This document shows positions 27,951 through 36,904 of a stretch of 64,000 bases of DNA, piece by piece. This DNA is from Gammaproteobacteria bacterium. Lineage in GTDB: Bacteria; Pseudomonadota; Gammaproteobacteria; Steroidobacterales; Steroidobacteraceae. The translations under genes and the position numbers were made by a program. The notes below the pieces were generated by a model. That model searched no databases. It was given only the letters and a program-made list of their open reading frames with translations, and had not been told where the DNA came from. The DNA lies in assembly GCA_017577615.1 (NCBI GenBank), contig PKRE01000010.1:1-64000 (forward strand), given 5' to 3'. Each line of letters begins with the position of its first letter. Positions within the stretch are counted from its first letter, which is position 1.

Positions 27951-27985
27951 AAAGAAAGACCCCGCGCGCCTGACGGCGCGCGGGG
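27951..27985 (-). terminator. Intrinsic terminator after the TonB receptor gene
   Basis: A perfect 11-bp stem CCCCGCGCGCC / GGCGCGCGGGG (27960-27985) with a 4-base loop, followed on the minus strand by GTCTTTCTTT. It sits 45 bases past the receptor stop and before the GH9 gene, so it would end or attenuate read-through. Confidence 0.85.
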
Positions 27986-28029
27986 CAAGGAGCTGCGGTT
28001 GAGTGTCGTTATTGTTATGGAGGAGCAGG

Positions 28030-31000
28030 TCAGAACGTGAGACGAACGATCAGCGAGTACCGTCTGTCGTTCATGAACCACGAACGCGGAGCGGACAGCA
28101 GATCGTCGTTGAGGATCTGTCTCGTCTTCGTGACCTCGTTCAGGAGATTGACTCCCTGCACTCCGATCTTGATGTTGTCGTTGAGCGTGTACATGAACGA
28201 GCCGTCGAGCTGGCCCGTGTCCTCGTTCAGGATCGGAGCGAACGGCGTGATGACATCACGCGTGGTCAGCAGGAACTCCGAGCGCCAGCTGTACGCCAGG
28301 CGCGCCGAGATCGGTCCTTTCTCGTAGATCGCGGCGATATTCGCGTTGTCCTTGGACAACCCGACGAGCGGCAGCAAGCTCGTGTCCACGTTCGCCTGTG
28401 TGGCGGCCGGATCGCCTACCGTGTTGTCCAACGTGCTCTGCTTGACGCCCTTGCTGTCGATATAGGTGTAGTTCGCCTGAATACCGAACCCGTCGAACGG
28501 CGCAGGCAGCATGTCATAGAACTGCGTATACGCAAGCTCGAAGCCCTTGATCTTGCCCTTTTCGGACGAGTTCACGGGGCGCGTGAACTCCACTGGGAAA
28601 GTCTCCCCGCCCGCAGTGATGTTCACGACCTGCGTCCCGTTCGTGAGCACGTCCTTGAGCGTCTTGTGGAACAGCGACAACGTCAGAGAACCAAGACGCT
28701 CGTCGAAGTACCACTCGAGCGATGCGTCGAATTGTGTTGACCTCGTCGGCTTGAGGAAGGCATTACCCGTGGAGGCTTGCAGACCGAGCCACTGATTGTC
28801 CTCGATCAGCGGCGTGATCGAGAAATAGTGACGCGTGAGACCGAGATCCGGCCGCGCGATTGCCTTCGAGAAGCCGAAGCGGAACAGCAACTGAGGCGTG
28901 ATGTTCACCTTGAGATTGAAACTCGGCAACCAGTTCTCGTAGCTGTGCTTGGCCGTCTCCGGGACCGTCTGACCGGTGGCAAAAGCGCGGTAGCGTTCCC
29001 GCTCCGACAGCGGCAGCCGGCAGAACGGCGGCGGGGTCCACGTCTGACCTGGCTCGAGGTCCGTCGGCTCCTCGCAGCTCTCCTCATCGACCAGATCGGA
29101 AGGCAGCAGGTATCCGACGGTGCCTTTCGCTTCGAACTTGGTGCGCACCCAACGCACGCCGACATTACCGCTGACCGAACGACCGTTATCGAACTCCTGG
29201 CCGAACCGCATCATGAAGTACAGCGCTTCGGTCTTCTCGGACGTGTCGTTGACCTCACGCGGCAAGAACGGGCTGCCGGGTGCGATGTGCTCGCCGCGAC
29301 GCGGATCGTCGAGGCGCTCCCAATCGCCGGGATCGTTGCGACCCCATTCGTCGCGGATCCGCATCGCAAACTCGGCGGCTTGATCGTAGTTCTTCGCCAA
29401 ATTGTGGCGATAGAACGGCACCACGACCGGCACGGGCGTCTTGCCGCGCATGAAGTTGTCGAACGTGAACAGCTCGGTGTGGAGGCTGGTGGGCTCGCCG
29501 CCTGTGCCTCGCGAGCCGTCCGGCTCATGCAAGCCGTCGACCGGGTCGTTGAACCATACCGGGCCACCCTGTCCCCAGATCTCGCTCAGCGCGCCCCAGT
29601 TATAGGTGGAGAAGCGAGTGATCTGGTCACGCTGCGCGTAGCGTGCGCCGGCACGGAAACCGTCGATCCACCCGCCCTGCGGTAGACGGAAATCGACATC
29701 GAAGCGCGCGGCATCCTCCTGTCCCTCACTGTCTTCGATGTGATCCATGGCCGCGCGCCAGAAGCTGTTGTATGGATCCGCGAAGCTGTCATGCGGCGCG
29801 TTGAAGTACGTCGGGCAATCGCCCGACGGCGTCGGACACTGCGCGACCGTTCCATCCAGCGATGGCGGCAAGAAGATTGCCCGCGGGAGGCTGCCGCGTA
29901 GGTCGAGATCGACGTTCTGGAACGTCGAGCCCCAAATACCGAAGTCGACGTTCTCCACGGTCGAGTCGACGTGCTGCAGGTCGAAGTTGAACGCCCACCG
30001 CTCGTTCGGAGTCCATTTGAAGTTGAAACCGTAATCCGACGTCACGTAGCGCTGGTCGACATCACGGCGTATGTTGTTGCTTTGCAGACCGTAGATAGGC
30101 GTCCGATGTGCGCGCCCGTCGAGCTGGTCATCGCGCCAACCGACCGGCACGGTGATGACGCCGTTCGTGAAGATGCCGCTGTCGTCGAAACCGAACGTGG
30201 TGCCCTCGACCGATACGGGCTCGCGTCCATCGCCTTCGGCTACGTCGGTGGCGATCTCCACCGCATGCTCGGTCCAAGCGACCCGCGCGTCCGAGCGCAG
30301 GAACTGTAGCGTCGCGAGCATCGTATCGTCGGTGCTCGCCCACTGCGCAGCAAATCCGGCGCCGATTCGCTCGCGATCGGTGATCTGCGACCTGAACGCC
30401 GCACCCGATGGGAACCACACGGCTCGCGTCGGATCGCCGGGCACGCGTCCGACACGCTCGCGGAAGCTGGATGCCTGAATACCATCCGAGCGCGTCTTGA
30501 GCTCGGAATAGACACCATTCACGAGGATGCCGAACTCGCCGATGTTGGTCAGCCAACGGTCGCTGTACAGCGCCGAGGCAGTGGGCGACCATTCCTCTGC
30601 AAAGTCGCCGTAGTTCGCCTCTAACGAGGCTGCGGTGACGCGTCCCTCCGAGTCGAACGGCACGCGCGTCCGCAGATTCACCGTGCCTGCCAAGCCGCCC
30701 TCAATCATGTCGGCGGACTGGTTCTTGTAGACATCGACGCCGCCCATGAGCTCCGGCGGCACATCGGCGAAGCTGAGGAATCGCCCGTTGTTGGCGGAGA
30801 AAGTATCGCGACCGTTGAGCTCGCTGCGCACGGCGTTGAGCCCGCGCACAACCACCCCGCTACCCTCCACGGAAAAGTGATCGGGGTCGTTGCCGGCCGC
30901 AAAGCGAGTAATCGCCACGCCGGGAATACGTTGCAGCACCTCGGTGACGCTACGATCGGGAAGCGCGCCGATATCTTCGGCCGTCACGGCATCGACGAAC

Positions 31001-31269
31001 ACCTCGGCGTTGCGCTTGATCTCCTGCGCGCTCTCTAGGCTGTACCGAATACCTGTGACGACGATTTCATCGAGCTGTTGTCCGCCTTCGGCAGATTGCG
31101 CATGAGCCTGCGACCCCATCGCAAGCGCGCCCAGCGCCAACGCAGGCACACCGCGTCGAACGGTGGCGGACAAGACTGAACGAATGGCTAACGAAATATC
31201 TTGACTATGCTTATGGTTACTATGCTTATGGTTCTCCGTCGACACATGTCCGGGTTCTCTTGCAGACAT
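28030..31269 (-). CDS. TonB-dependent outer-membrane receptor, Xanthomonas/Caulobacter type
   Basis: The ATG at 31269 has GGGAGG five bases upstream and gives about 1079 residues. A long His/Asn-rich n-region precedes the signal peptide (ending SQAHAQ). Then come a TonB-box-like DEIVVTG, a plug domain (AEDIGALPDRSVTEVLQRIPGV) and a 22-strand barrel ending in aromatic RRYSLIVRLTF. Large receptors of this subfamily import oligosaccharides in biomass degraders. Its neighbours are a GH9 enzyme downstream and halogenases upstream and divergent. Cargo is unproven; beta-glucan oligosaccharides are the best guess from context. Confidence 0.92.
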   Translation of the reverse strand: MSAREPGHVSTENHKHSNHKHSQDISLAIRSVLSATVRRGVPALALGALAMGSQAHAQSAEGGQQLDEIVVTGIRYSLESAQEIKRNAEVFVDAVTAEDIGALPDRSVTEVLQRIPGVAITRFAAGNDPDHFSVEGSGVVVRGLNAVRSELNGRDTFSANNGRFLSFADVPPELMGGVDVYKNQSADMIEGGLAGTVNLRTRVPFDSEGRVTAASLEANYGDFAEEWSPTASALYSDRWLTNIGEFGILVNGVYSELKTRSDGIQASSFRERVGRVPGDPTRAVWFPSGAAFRSQITDRERIGAGFAAQWASTDDTMLATLQFLRSDARVAWTEHAVEIATDVAEGDGREPVSVEGTTFGFDDSGIFTNGVITVPVGWRDDQLDGRAHRTPIYGLQSNNIRRDVDQRYVTSDYGFNFKWTPNERWAFNFDLQHVDSTVENVDFGIWGSTFQNVDLDLRGSLPRAIFLPPSLDGTVAQCPTPSGDCPTYFNAPHDSFADPYNSFWRAAMDHIEDSEGQEDAARFDVDFRLPQGGWIDGFRAGARYAQRDQITRFSTYNWGALSEIWGQGGPVWFNDPVDGLHEPDGSRGTGGEPTSLHTELFTFDNFMRGKTPVPVVVPFYRHNLAKNYDQAAEFAMRIRDEWGRNDPGDWERLDDPRRGEHIAPGSPFLPREVNDTSEKTEALYFMMRFGQEFDNGRSVSGNVGVRWVRTKFEAKGTVGYLLPSDLVDEESCEEPTDLEPGQTWTPPPFCRLPLSERERYRAFATGQTVPETAKHSYENWLPSFNLKVNITPQLLFRFGFSKAIARPDLGLTRHYFSITPLIEDNQWLGLQASTGNAFLKPTRSTQFDASLEWYFDERLGSLTLSLFHKTLKDVLTNGTQVVNITAGGETFPVEFTRPVNSSEKGKIKGFELAYTQFYDMLPAPFDGFGIQANYTYIDSKGVKQSTLDNTVGDPAATQANVDTSLLPLVGLSKDNANIAAIYEKGPISARLAYSWRSEFLLTTRDVITPFAPILNEDTGQLDGSFMYTLNDNIKIGVQGVNLLNEVTKTRQILNDDLLSAPRSWFMNDRRYSLIVRLTF
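31204..31233. repeat. 15-bp perfect tandem duplication in the receptor N-terminus
   Basis: ACTATGCTTATGGTT occurs twice in direct succession, encoding NHKHS twice on the minus strand just before the signal peptide. Copy number changes would stay in frame. Confidence 0.9.
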
Positions 31270-31284
31270 GAGCGCCTCCCTCAT

Positions 31285-31300
31285 CGTTGTTATCGCAACG
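31285..31300. promoter_or_regulatory. Dyad CGTTG-N6-CAACG, copy 1 (receptor leader)
   Basis: CGTTGTTATCGCAACG, arms identical to the dyad at 31466-31481. It lies 16 bases upstream of the receptor start codon, in the leader, where a bound repressor would block expression. Confidence 0.45.
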
Positions 31301-31424
31301 CTCCCCCCAGCGCAGGGCGAATGATTCTGTACACACGTCACGATTGCAAGTAGAAAATACGGGGGCCCTCTGATTTCCAATGATCCTCATGAGCGGTCTT
31401 GAGCGATTCTATTGACGCATCACG

Positions 31425-31451
31425 AAAATCGATCAAAATCGATCAAAATCG
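31425..31451. promoter_or_regulatory. Three A4 tracts in 10-bp phase
   Basis: AAAATCGATC repeated 2.7 times places AAAA at 31425, 31435 and 31445. A-tracts in helical phase bend DNA, and such sites are common at promoters. It lies in the divergent receptor/halogenase intergenic region. Confidence 0.5.
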
Positions 31452-31465
31452 CTTGGTTACAAGCA

Positions 31466-31481
31466 CGTTGCGCGCGCAACG
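31466..31481. promoter_or_regulatory. Dyad CGTTG-N6-CAACG, copy 2 (perfect palindrome)
   Basis: CGTTGCGCGCGCAACG is a perfect 16-bp palindrome, with a central CG as in LacI-family operators. With the copy at 31285-31300 it brackets the receptor promoter region at 181 bp spacing. Confidence 0.55.
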
Positions 31482-31564
31482 GGCGCCAACGATAACCGAG
31501 CTGATCAGGCAGTCAGACTGAATCTAAATTGCATGGCATAGCGCCTTCCGGGGCGATTGCTCTC

Positions 31565-33070
31565 GTGAACACCGATCCGATTCGAAGCGTGCTCATCGTT
31601 GGAGGCGGCACGGCCGGCTGGATGGCCGCCGCGGCACTCTCGCGTGCGCTGGGCCGGAGCGTGCAGATTCGTCTCGTGGAATCCGAAGACATCGGCACGA
31701 TCGGCGTCGGCGAAGCGACGATCCCTCCGATCCTGACGTTCAACAGCATGCTCGGCATCGACGAGAACGACTTCGTGAAACACACCAATGCGACGTTCAA
31801 GCTCGGGATCGAGTTCGTGAACTGGGCCCAGGTCGGGCACCGTTACCTCCATGCGTTCGGTGCGCTCGGCCTCGACATAGAGGCGATCAAGTTCTACCAG
31901 CTGTGGCTGAAGCTGTACCGACAAGGGCATCCGCACTATATCGACGAATACTCGGTGAGCGCGATGGCCGCAAAGCTCGGCCGCTTCTCGCCGCCGACGC
32001 TCGACCCGCGTGCGATCACTTCCACGATCGCCTATGCCTATCACTTTGACGCGGCACTGTATGCGCGCTATCTACGCCGCTATGCCGAGCATCACGGCGC
32101 CATTCGCATCGAAGGCAAGATCGTCGACGTGCGGCTGCGCGGCACGGACGGCTTCATCGAATCGGTGGTGCTGGAAGGCGGCGAGACACTGGAGGCTGAC
32201 CTGTTCATTGACTGCTCGGGTTTTCAAGGCCTGCTCATCGAGCAGGCGCTCAAGACCGGCTACGAGGAATGGACGCAGTGGCTTCCGTGCGATCGCGCCG
32301 TGGCCGTGCCGTGCGACAGCGGTGGCGAGCTGACGCCCTACACACGCTCGACGGCACACACCGCCGGCTGGCAGTGGCGCATCCCGCTGCAGCATCGCAT
32401 TGGCAACGGGTACGTGTATTGCAGCCGCTTCATCAGCGACGACGAGGCGGCTGCGACACTGCTCGCGAATCTGGACGGACGGCCGCTGGCAGAGCCGCGC
32501 TTTCTGCGCTTCACGACCGGCCGTCGCAAGAAGTTCTGGAACAAGAACTGCGTCGCGCTCGGTTTGGCGAGCGGCTTCATGGAGCCGCTCGAGTCGACGA
32601 GCATTCATCTCGTGCAAGTAGGCATCACGCGGCTGCTGGCACTGTTTCCCCGCCGCGGGTTCAATCCGATCGAGATCGACGAGTACAACCGACTCTGCAC
32701 GCGCGCTTGGGAACGCACTCGGGACTTCATCATCCTGCATTACCATGCGACCGGTCGCGACGACGCCCCGCTATGGGAGTACTGTCGCAACATGAGTATT
32801 CCCGACACCCTGAGGCGCAAGATCGAACTGTTCAGAACGAGCGGGCGCTTTTTCAGAGAGGATGACGAGCTGTTCGTCGACTCGAACTGGGTGGCAGTGT
32901 TCTTGGGCCAGAAAATCTGGCCGGCCACCTACGATCCGCTGGCAGATGCACTCGATTCACGAGCCCTCGAACGTAGCTTCCAGCATCTGCGCACCATGAT
33001 CCGGCGCGCCGTCGAGGCCATGCCCTCGCACCAGGCCTACATCGAGCGTCACTGCAGCGCAGTAACGTAG
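31565..33070 (+). CDS. Flavin-dependent (tryptophan-type) halogenase, first of two
   Basis: The GTG at 31565 gives 501 residues and aligns with the start of its paralogue; the open frame goes back to a TTG at 31529. FAD-binding GGGTAGW is at 13-19, the catalytic Lys equivalent is K79 in ATFKLGIEF, WQWRIP is the halogenase WxWxIP motif, and MEPLESTSIHL carries the active-site Glu. These enzymes use FADH2, O2 and halide to make HOCl that chlorinates an aromatic substrate. Homologues often sit beside TonB receptors in carbohydrate loci, where their substrate is not known. No flavin reductase is adjacent. The paralogue follows after 11 bases. Confidence 0.9.
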   Translation: MNTDPIRSVLIVGGGTAGWMAAAALSRALGRSVQIRLVESEDIGTIGVGEATIPPILTFNSMLGIDENDFVKHTNATFKLGIEFVNWAQVGHRYLHAFGALGLDIEAIKFYQLWLKLYRQGHPHYIDEYSVSAMAAKLGRFSPPTLDPRAITSTIAYAYHFDAALYARYLRRYAEHHGAIRIEGKIVDVRLRGTDGFIESVVLEGGETLEADLFIDCSGFQGLLIEQALKTGYEEWTQWLPCDRAVAVPCDSGGELTPYTRSTAHTAGWQWRIPLQHRIGNGYVYCSRFISDDEAAATLLANLDGRPLAEPRFLRFTTGRRKKFWNKNCVALGLASGFMEPLESTSIHLVQVGITRLLALFPRRGFNPIEIDEYNRLCTRAWERTRDFIILHYHATGRDDAPLWEYCRNMSIPDTLRRKIELFRTSGRFFREDDELFVDSNWVAVFLGQKIWPATYDPLADALDSRALERSFQHLRTMIRRAVEAMPSHQAYIERHCSAVT

Positions 33071-33081
33071 CGAGAGACGAC

Positions 33082-34593
33082 GTGAGCACGAACCGGCTGA
33101 GAAGGATCGTCATCGTGGGCGGCGGCACTGCAGGTTGGATGGCCGCTGCTACGCTGGGACGATTTCTCAAGAACCGCTACTGCGAAGTTCGCCTCATCGA
33201 ATCTGAGCAGATTGGCACGGTCGGCGTCGGCGAGTCGACCATCCCGCAGATGCGGACGTTCAATCGGATGCTTGCGCTGGACGAGAACGACTTTGTTCGA
33301 CGCACTCGAGCGACTTTCAAGCTCGGCATTCAGTTCGTCGATTGGACCCGTATCGGCCATAGCTATATTCATCCGTTCGGGCCGTTCGGTCTGAGCATGG
33401 AAGGCGTATCGTTTCACGCCTACTGGTTGAAGTACCGGCTGCTCGAGCCCACCACGGACCTGAGCGACTTCTCCTTGCAGGCCGTTGCGTGCCGACGCGG
33501 GAAGTTCATGCGCGCGATCAACGCCGGGAATTCCCCACTTTCCAATATTGCTTATGCGTTTCACTTCGACGCGGCACTGTATGCGCGCTTCCTGCGGAGT
33601 TACGCCGAGGAGCGGGGCGTGGTTCGTACCGAAGGGAAGATTGTGCACGTGGAGCAGCGGGGCGAGGACGGGTTCATCACGGCGGTCGTGCTCGAAAGCG
33701 GCGAGCGTATCGAAGGCGATTTCTTCATCGACTGCTCCGGCTTTCGCGGCCTGCTGATCGAGCAGACACTCAAGACGGGTTACGAAGATTGGAGCCATTG
33801 GTTGCCATGCAACCGCGCCGTGGCGGTACCGTGTGAGAGCGGCGGTGAGCTCACGCCGTACACGCGTTCCACCGCGCGCAAAGCCGGCTGGCAATGGCGC
33901 ATTCCGCTGCAGCATCGCATCGGCAACGGCTATGTCTATTCGAGCGAGCACATCAGCGACGATGAGGCGATTGCGACCTTGCTCGCGAATCTGGATGGCG
34001 CCCCACGCGCCGAGCCGCGCATCATCAAATTCGTCACAGGACGCCGCAAGAAGTTTTGGAACAAGAACTGTCTCGCGCTCGGGCTGGCGTCCGGATTCCT
34101 CGAGCCGCTCGAGTCGACCAGCATCCACCTGGTCCAAAGCGGCCTCGCCAACTTCATGACGCTCTTCCCCGATCGCGACATCTCCCCGGTCGAGATCGAG
34201 CAATACAATCGCACCATGACCTGGGAGTTCGAACGCATCCGTGATTTCCTCGTGCTGCATTATCACGCCAACGAGCGCGACGACTCGGAGTTCTGGGTTT
34301 ATTGCCGCAACATGAAGCTGCCGGATTTCCTGCAGCACAAGCTCGAGCTGTTTCGCGCCCACGGCCGCATCTTTCGCGAGAACAACGAGCTATTCAACGA
34401 CACCAGCTGGTTTGCCGTCATGATCGGACAGAACGTGCGACCGCGCGCCTACGACCCGCTCGTCGACGTGCTCGACGAGGCCGAGCTTCGTTATCGAATG
34501 CAGCACATCCGCGACACGATCAGCCGCTGCGCCGACGTGATGCCGACGCACCGCGAGTTCATCGAGAAGCATTGCAAGGCGGACTTGAGCTGA
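33082..34593 (+). CDS. Flavin-dependent (tryptophan-type) halogenase, second of two
   Basis: 503 residues from GTG, only 11 bases after the first halogenase, so the two are co-transcribed. It is a clear paralogue along its whole length. Key residues are intact: GGGTAGW at 13-19, K80 in ATFKLGIQF, WQWRIP at 270-275 and E344 in LEPLESTSIHL, matching K79 and E346 of PrnA-type enzymes. The substrate-side segment (about 100-155) differs most from the first copy, suggesting different substrates or partner specificity. Confidence 0.9.
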   Translation: MSTNRLRRIVIVGGGTAGWMAAATLGRFLKNRYCEVRLIESEQIGTVGVGESTIPQMRTFNRMLALDENDFVRRTRATFKLGIQFVDWTRIGHSYIHPFGPFGLSMEGVSFHAYWLKYRLLEPTTDLSDFSLQAVACRRGKFMRAINAGNSPLSNIAYAFHFDAALYARFLRSYAEERGVVRTEGKIVHVEQRGEDGFITAVVLESGERIEGDFFIDCSGFRGLLIEQTLKTGYEDWSHWLPCNRAVAVPCESGGELTPYTRSTARKAGWQWRIPLQHRIGNGYVYSSEHISDDEAIATLLANLDGAPRAEPRIIKFVTGRRKKFWNKNCLALGLASGFLEPLESTSIHLVQSGLANFMTLFPDRDISPVEIEQYNRTMTWEFERIRDFLVLHYHANERDDSEFWVYCRNMKLPDFLQHKLELFRAHGRIFRENNELFNDTSWFAVMIGQNVRPRAYDPLVDVLDEAELRYRMQHIRDTISRCADVMPTHREFIEKHCKADLS

Positions 34594-34717
34594 CAGAGGC
34601 TGGACGCACAAGGGCAACGGCGGGCCGCGGTGCGCGCACACCTCGCGAATCGCGAGATTTGGCTGCTATACACCTGACCATGCCAGTGACGACAGCCGAC
34701 AGCCAAAAATCTGCAGC

Positions 34718-35731
34718 CTATCTACGGCTCAGCGCACGCACGAGAATCGCGCGAATTTCGCGAGCGCGCTCGGGCGTGATCGGACCGAGGATGCCGCGGT
34801 GCTCCGGCGCAAGGTGCACCAGCGCGTCGCCGTTCTTCTGAAAGACGTAATGATCGAACACGATGCGCCAGGCATCCCGCTGCGCGGGCGGCAGATCGCG
34901 CAGCGCGAGTATCGCATGCAAGAGCGCGTCGAACGGCGAGTCGCCGTGCACGCGCGCAGGGTTCCACCAATAATTGACCAGCACGTTGAAACGCTCGAGC
35001 GACTCGACGTGATGCCACCAGAAATACGGGATGTAGAGCGCATCACCCGGACCGAGCTCTGCCACGAGCGCATGCTCGAGCGCCTGCTCGAAGCGCGGAT
35101 AGCGCTCGAAGTCCGGCTCGTGCAAGGACACCATGCTCACTGGCGGCCCCGATAGAGTGAAGTCGAAGGGACCGACATAAAGATTCGGCAATTGCTCCGG
35201 CGGGAACAACGTGAAGCGACGGCGACCCGCCACCACGCAGGCAATGTTCTCGTTCAGATCGAAGTGCGTTTGCACGGTGATCGCATTGCCGATCCAGATG
35301 CGCGGCGGCACCGTTGCAGGCAACAGAGGCTGCATGTTCTCCTGCACGAAGCCCGGCAAGTGCTCTGGAATCGGCGCCGACTCCACATAGATGGCGGGTG
35401 CCTGCTCGTCATCGAGCGACTTCACGAGCGCATCGAGCGCAATGGCCAGCGGTGCGAGCCGCCGCTCGAAGTTCACACCGCGCATATCCTCGCGGTAGAA
35501 GAACCGGCCTTTGCAAGCGGCATCCGCGGCCAGCGTGCGAACGGGCCGTCCTGCATCGAAACGAAGCAAGTAATCACTCATTGCCGCCGGCGACTTGGTG
35601 CCCGCGGCCACGGCCGGCCAGTCGGCGACGAGCCCTCGCAAGACCGCGGGCCGATTGAGCGGCAGGATCTCCTGCTGAAAACGGTTGACGTCGACGTCTT
35701 CCCAGACGGGAACGGCAGCAGGCGCGGACAT
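34718..35731 (-). CDS. Cupin-8/JmjC-like iron oxygenase-fold protein
   Basis: A 337-residue protein with the JmjC-like cupin_8 layout: NRPAVLRGLVADWP at the N-terminus, THFDLNENIACVVAGRRRFTLFPPEQ carrying the HxD metal motif, and GDALYIPYFWWHHVES with the distal His. In the family, Fe(II) and 2-oxoglutarate drive hydroxylation of proteins or small molecules. Members with this type of sequence recur in TonB-receptor/halogenase loci of Xanthomonas and Caulobacter relatives. It converges with the halogenases and lies downstream of lysR on the same strand, 11 bases away. The substrate is unknown. Confidence 0.85.
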   Translation of the reverse strand: MSAPAAVPVWEDVDVNRFQQEILPLNRPAVLRGLVADWPAVAAGTKSPAAMSDYLLRFDAGRPVRTLAADAACKGRFFYREDMRGVNFERRLAPLAIALDALVKSLDDEQAPAIYVESAPIPEHLPGFVQENMQPLLPATVPPRIWIGNAITVQTHFDLNENIACVVAGRRRFTLFPPEQLPNLYVGPFDFTLSGPPVSMVSLHEPDFERYPRFEQALEHALVAELGPGDALYIPYFWWHHVESLERFNVLVNYWWNPARVHGDSPFDALLHAILALRDLPPAQRDAWRIVFDHYVFQKNGDALVHLAPEHRGILGPITPERAREIRAILVRALSRR

Positions 35732-35742
35732 TGGTTCGCAGC

Positions 35743-36666
35743 TCAGCGCTTGGTGGCAGCCCGCGGACGATGATCTAGGTTCAAAGTCGCTTTCAGCGCC
35801 GCCGCGATGGCCAGTGTTGCTGGTGCCACCTCGTCCGACGCCGGCCAGAGAATACCGAACTCCATCTCGCGCGTCTTGTCTGCGAGCGCGATCGCGCGCA
35901 AGCCATGCGTCTCGCGGCCGCGCAGCACGATGGCAGGCAACAGCGTCGGAATGCCCGTCTCCGCGACACTCGACAGGACTGCATCGACGCTGTCGAGCTC
36001 GAAGGCGACTCGCGGATGCACCTTCGCGTGCAACAAGACCGCATCTGCCGCACGCCGCATGTCGAAGCTCTCCGGCAACATGACCAACCGCTGACCGTCG
36101 AGCTCTTGCAGCTTCAACCTGGAACGTTGCGCGAAAGGGCTCGCAGACGGAGCGATTAGGGAGAACGGCTGCGAGACAAGTCGCTCATAGTGAATATTGG
36201 GGGAATTGCCGGTCATGAGCCCGAACCCCAGATCGAGCCGACCGGCTTCCAGCTCGGTTTCCACTCCGCTGGAAGCGAGCTCCTGCACGCCGACGGTGAC
36301 CCCGGGATGCTCTCGCGCCATAAATCCCAGCACCGGGGGCACCCACGCGATATGCAAAGCTGGAATGACACCAAGCTCGACACGCCCCGTCATCAGCCCG
36401 GCGATGGCGTTGACTGCGCCACATGCATCCTCGAGCTTGCGGAGCACGACTTCCGCGCCTTTACGAAAGGCCGCACCGGCTTCCGTCAAGAACACTCGCT
36501 TGCCAACTCGTCGAAACAGCGGTGTGCGGAGCGCTGCCTCCAGCTGCGTGATCTGCTGCGAGATGCTCGGCTGCGAGATCTTCAGCCGGTCGGCCGCACG
36601 AGTGAAATTCTCTGTCTCGGCGACCGCAAGAAAGTACCGTAGGTGTCGTATCTCGATATCGGACAT
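35743..36666 (-). CDS. LysR-family transcriptional regulator
   Basis: 307 residues. N-terminal winged helix (IRHLRYFLAVAETENFTRAADRLKISQPSISQQI region, 6-40) and a C-terminal periplasmic-binding-type effector domain (about 92-295) with VELGVIPALHIAWVPPVL. Most like the CynR/CbbR-type group, with an unidentified ligand. It is 11 bases upstream of the cupin gene and divergent from the MFS gene across a G-rich repeat region, so it may control either or both. Confidence 0.92.
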   Translation of the reverse strand: MSDIEIRHLRYFLAVAETENFTRAADRLKISQPSISQQITQLEAALRTPLFRRVGKRVFLTEAGAAFRKGAEVVLRKLEDACGAVNAIAGLMTGRVELGVIPALHIAWVPPVLGFMAREHPGVTVGVQELASSGVETELEAGRLDLGFGLMTGNSPNIHYERLVSQPFSLIAPSASPFAQRSRLKLQELDGQRLVMLPESFDMRRAADAVLLHAKVHPRVAFELDSVDAVLSSVAETGIPTLLPAIVLRGRETHGLRAIALADKTREMEFGILWPASDEVAPATLAIAAALKATLNLDHRPRAATKR

Positions 36667-36715
36667 GCGTGGGGCTGTGGCGATTGACGTTGAAGAGGGA
36701 GATTACACTGTTCTT

Positions 36716-36799
36716 GGGCTTGGGGCTTGGGGCTGGGGCCGGTGTATATAGCAACGCCCCCTTCCCTACTCCCATTCCCCATTCCCGTTCCCATTCCCC
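36716..36799. repeat. G-rich heptamer-type element with G-quadruplex motifs on both strands
   Basis: The plus strand has GGG-CTT-GGGG-CTT-GGGG-CT-GGGG (36716-36738). The C-rich half (36757-36799) has seven runs of three or more C, so the minus strand there also fits a G-quadruplex motif. It lies in the divergent lysR/MFS promoter region. Confidence 0.75.
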
Positions 36800-36904
36800 G
36801 CCGGTTGACCCATAAGCCACACCTTGCGCATCATTGCTCGCAGCTATCGATCCAGCCCGATCGCGCGCAGAGCGAACCTGCGCACCAACGAGGGAGCTCA
36901 TCCG

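Noticed and set aside
33049..34362. 437-residue minus-strand open frame antisense to the second halogenase
   Set aside because: The halogenase frame carries all catalytic motifs; the antisense product is an artefact of GC-rich codon bias.
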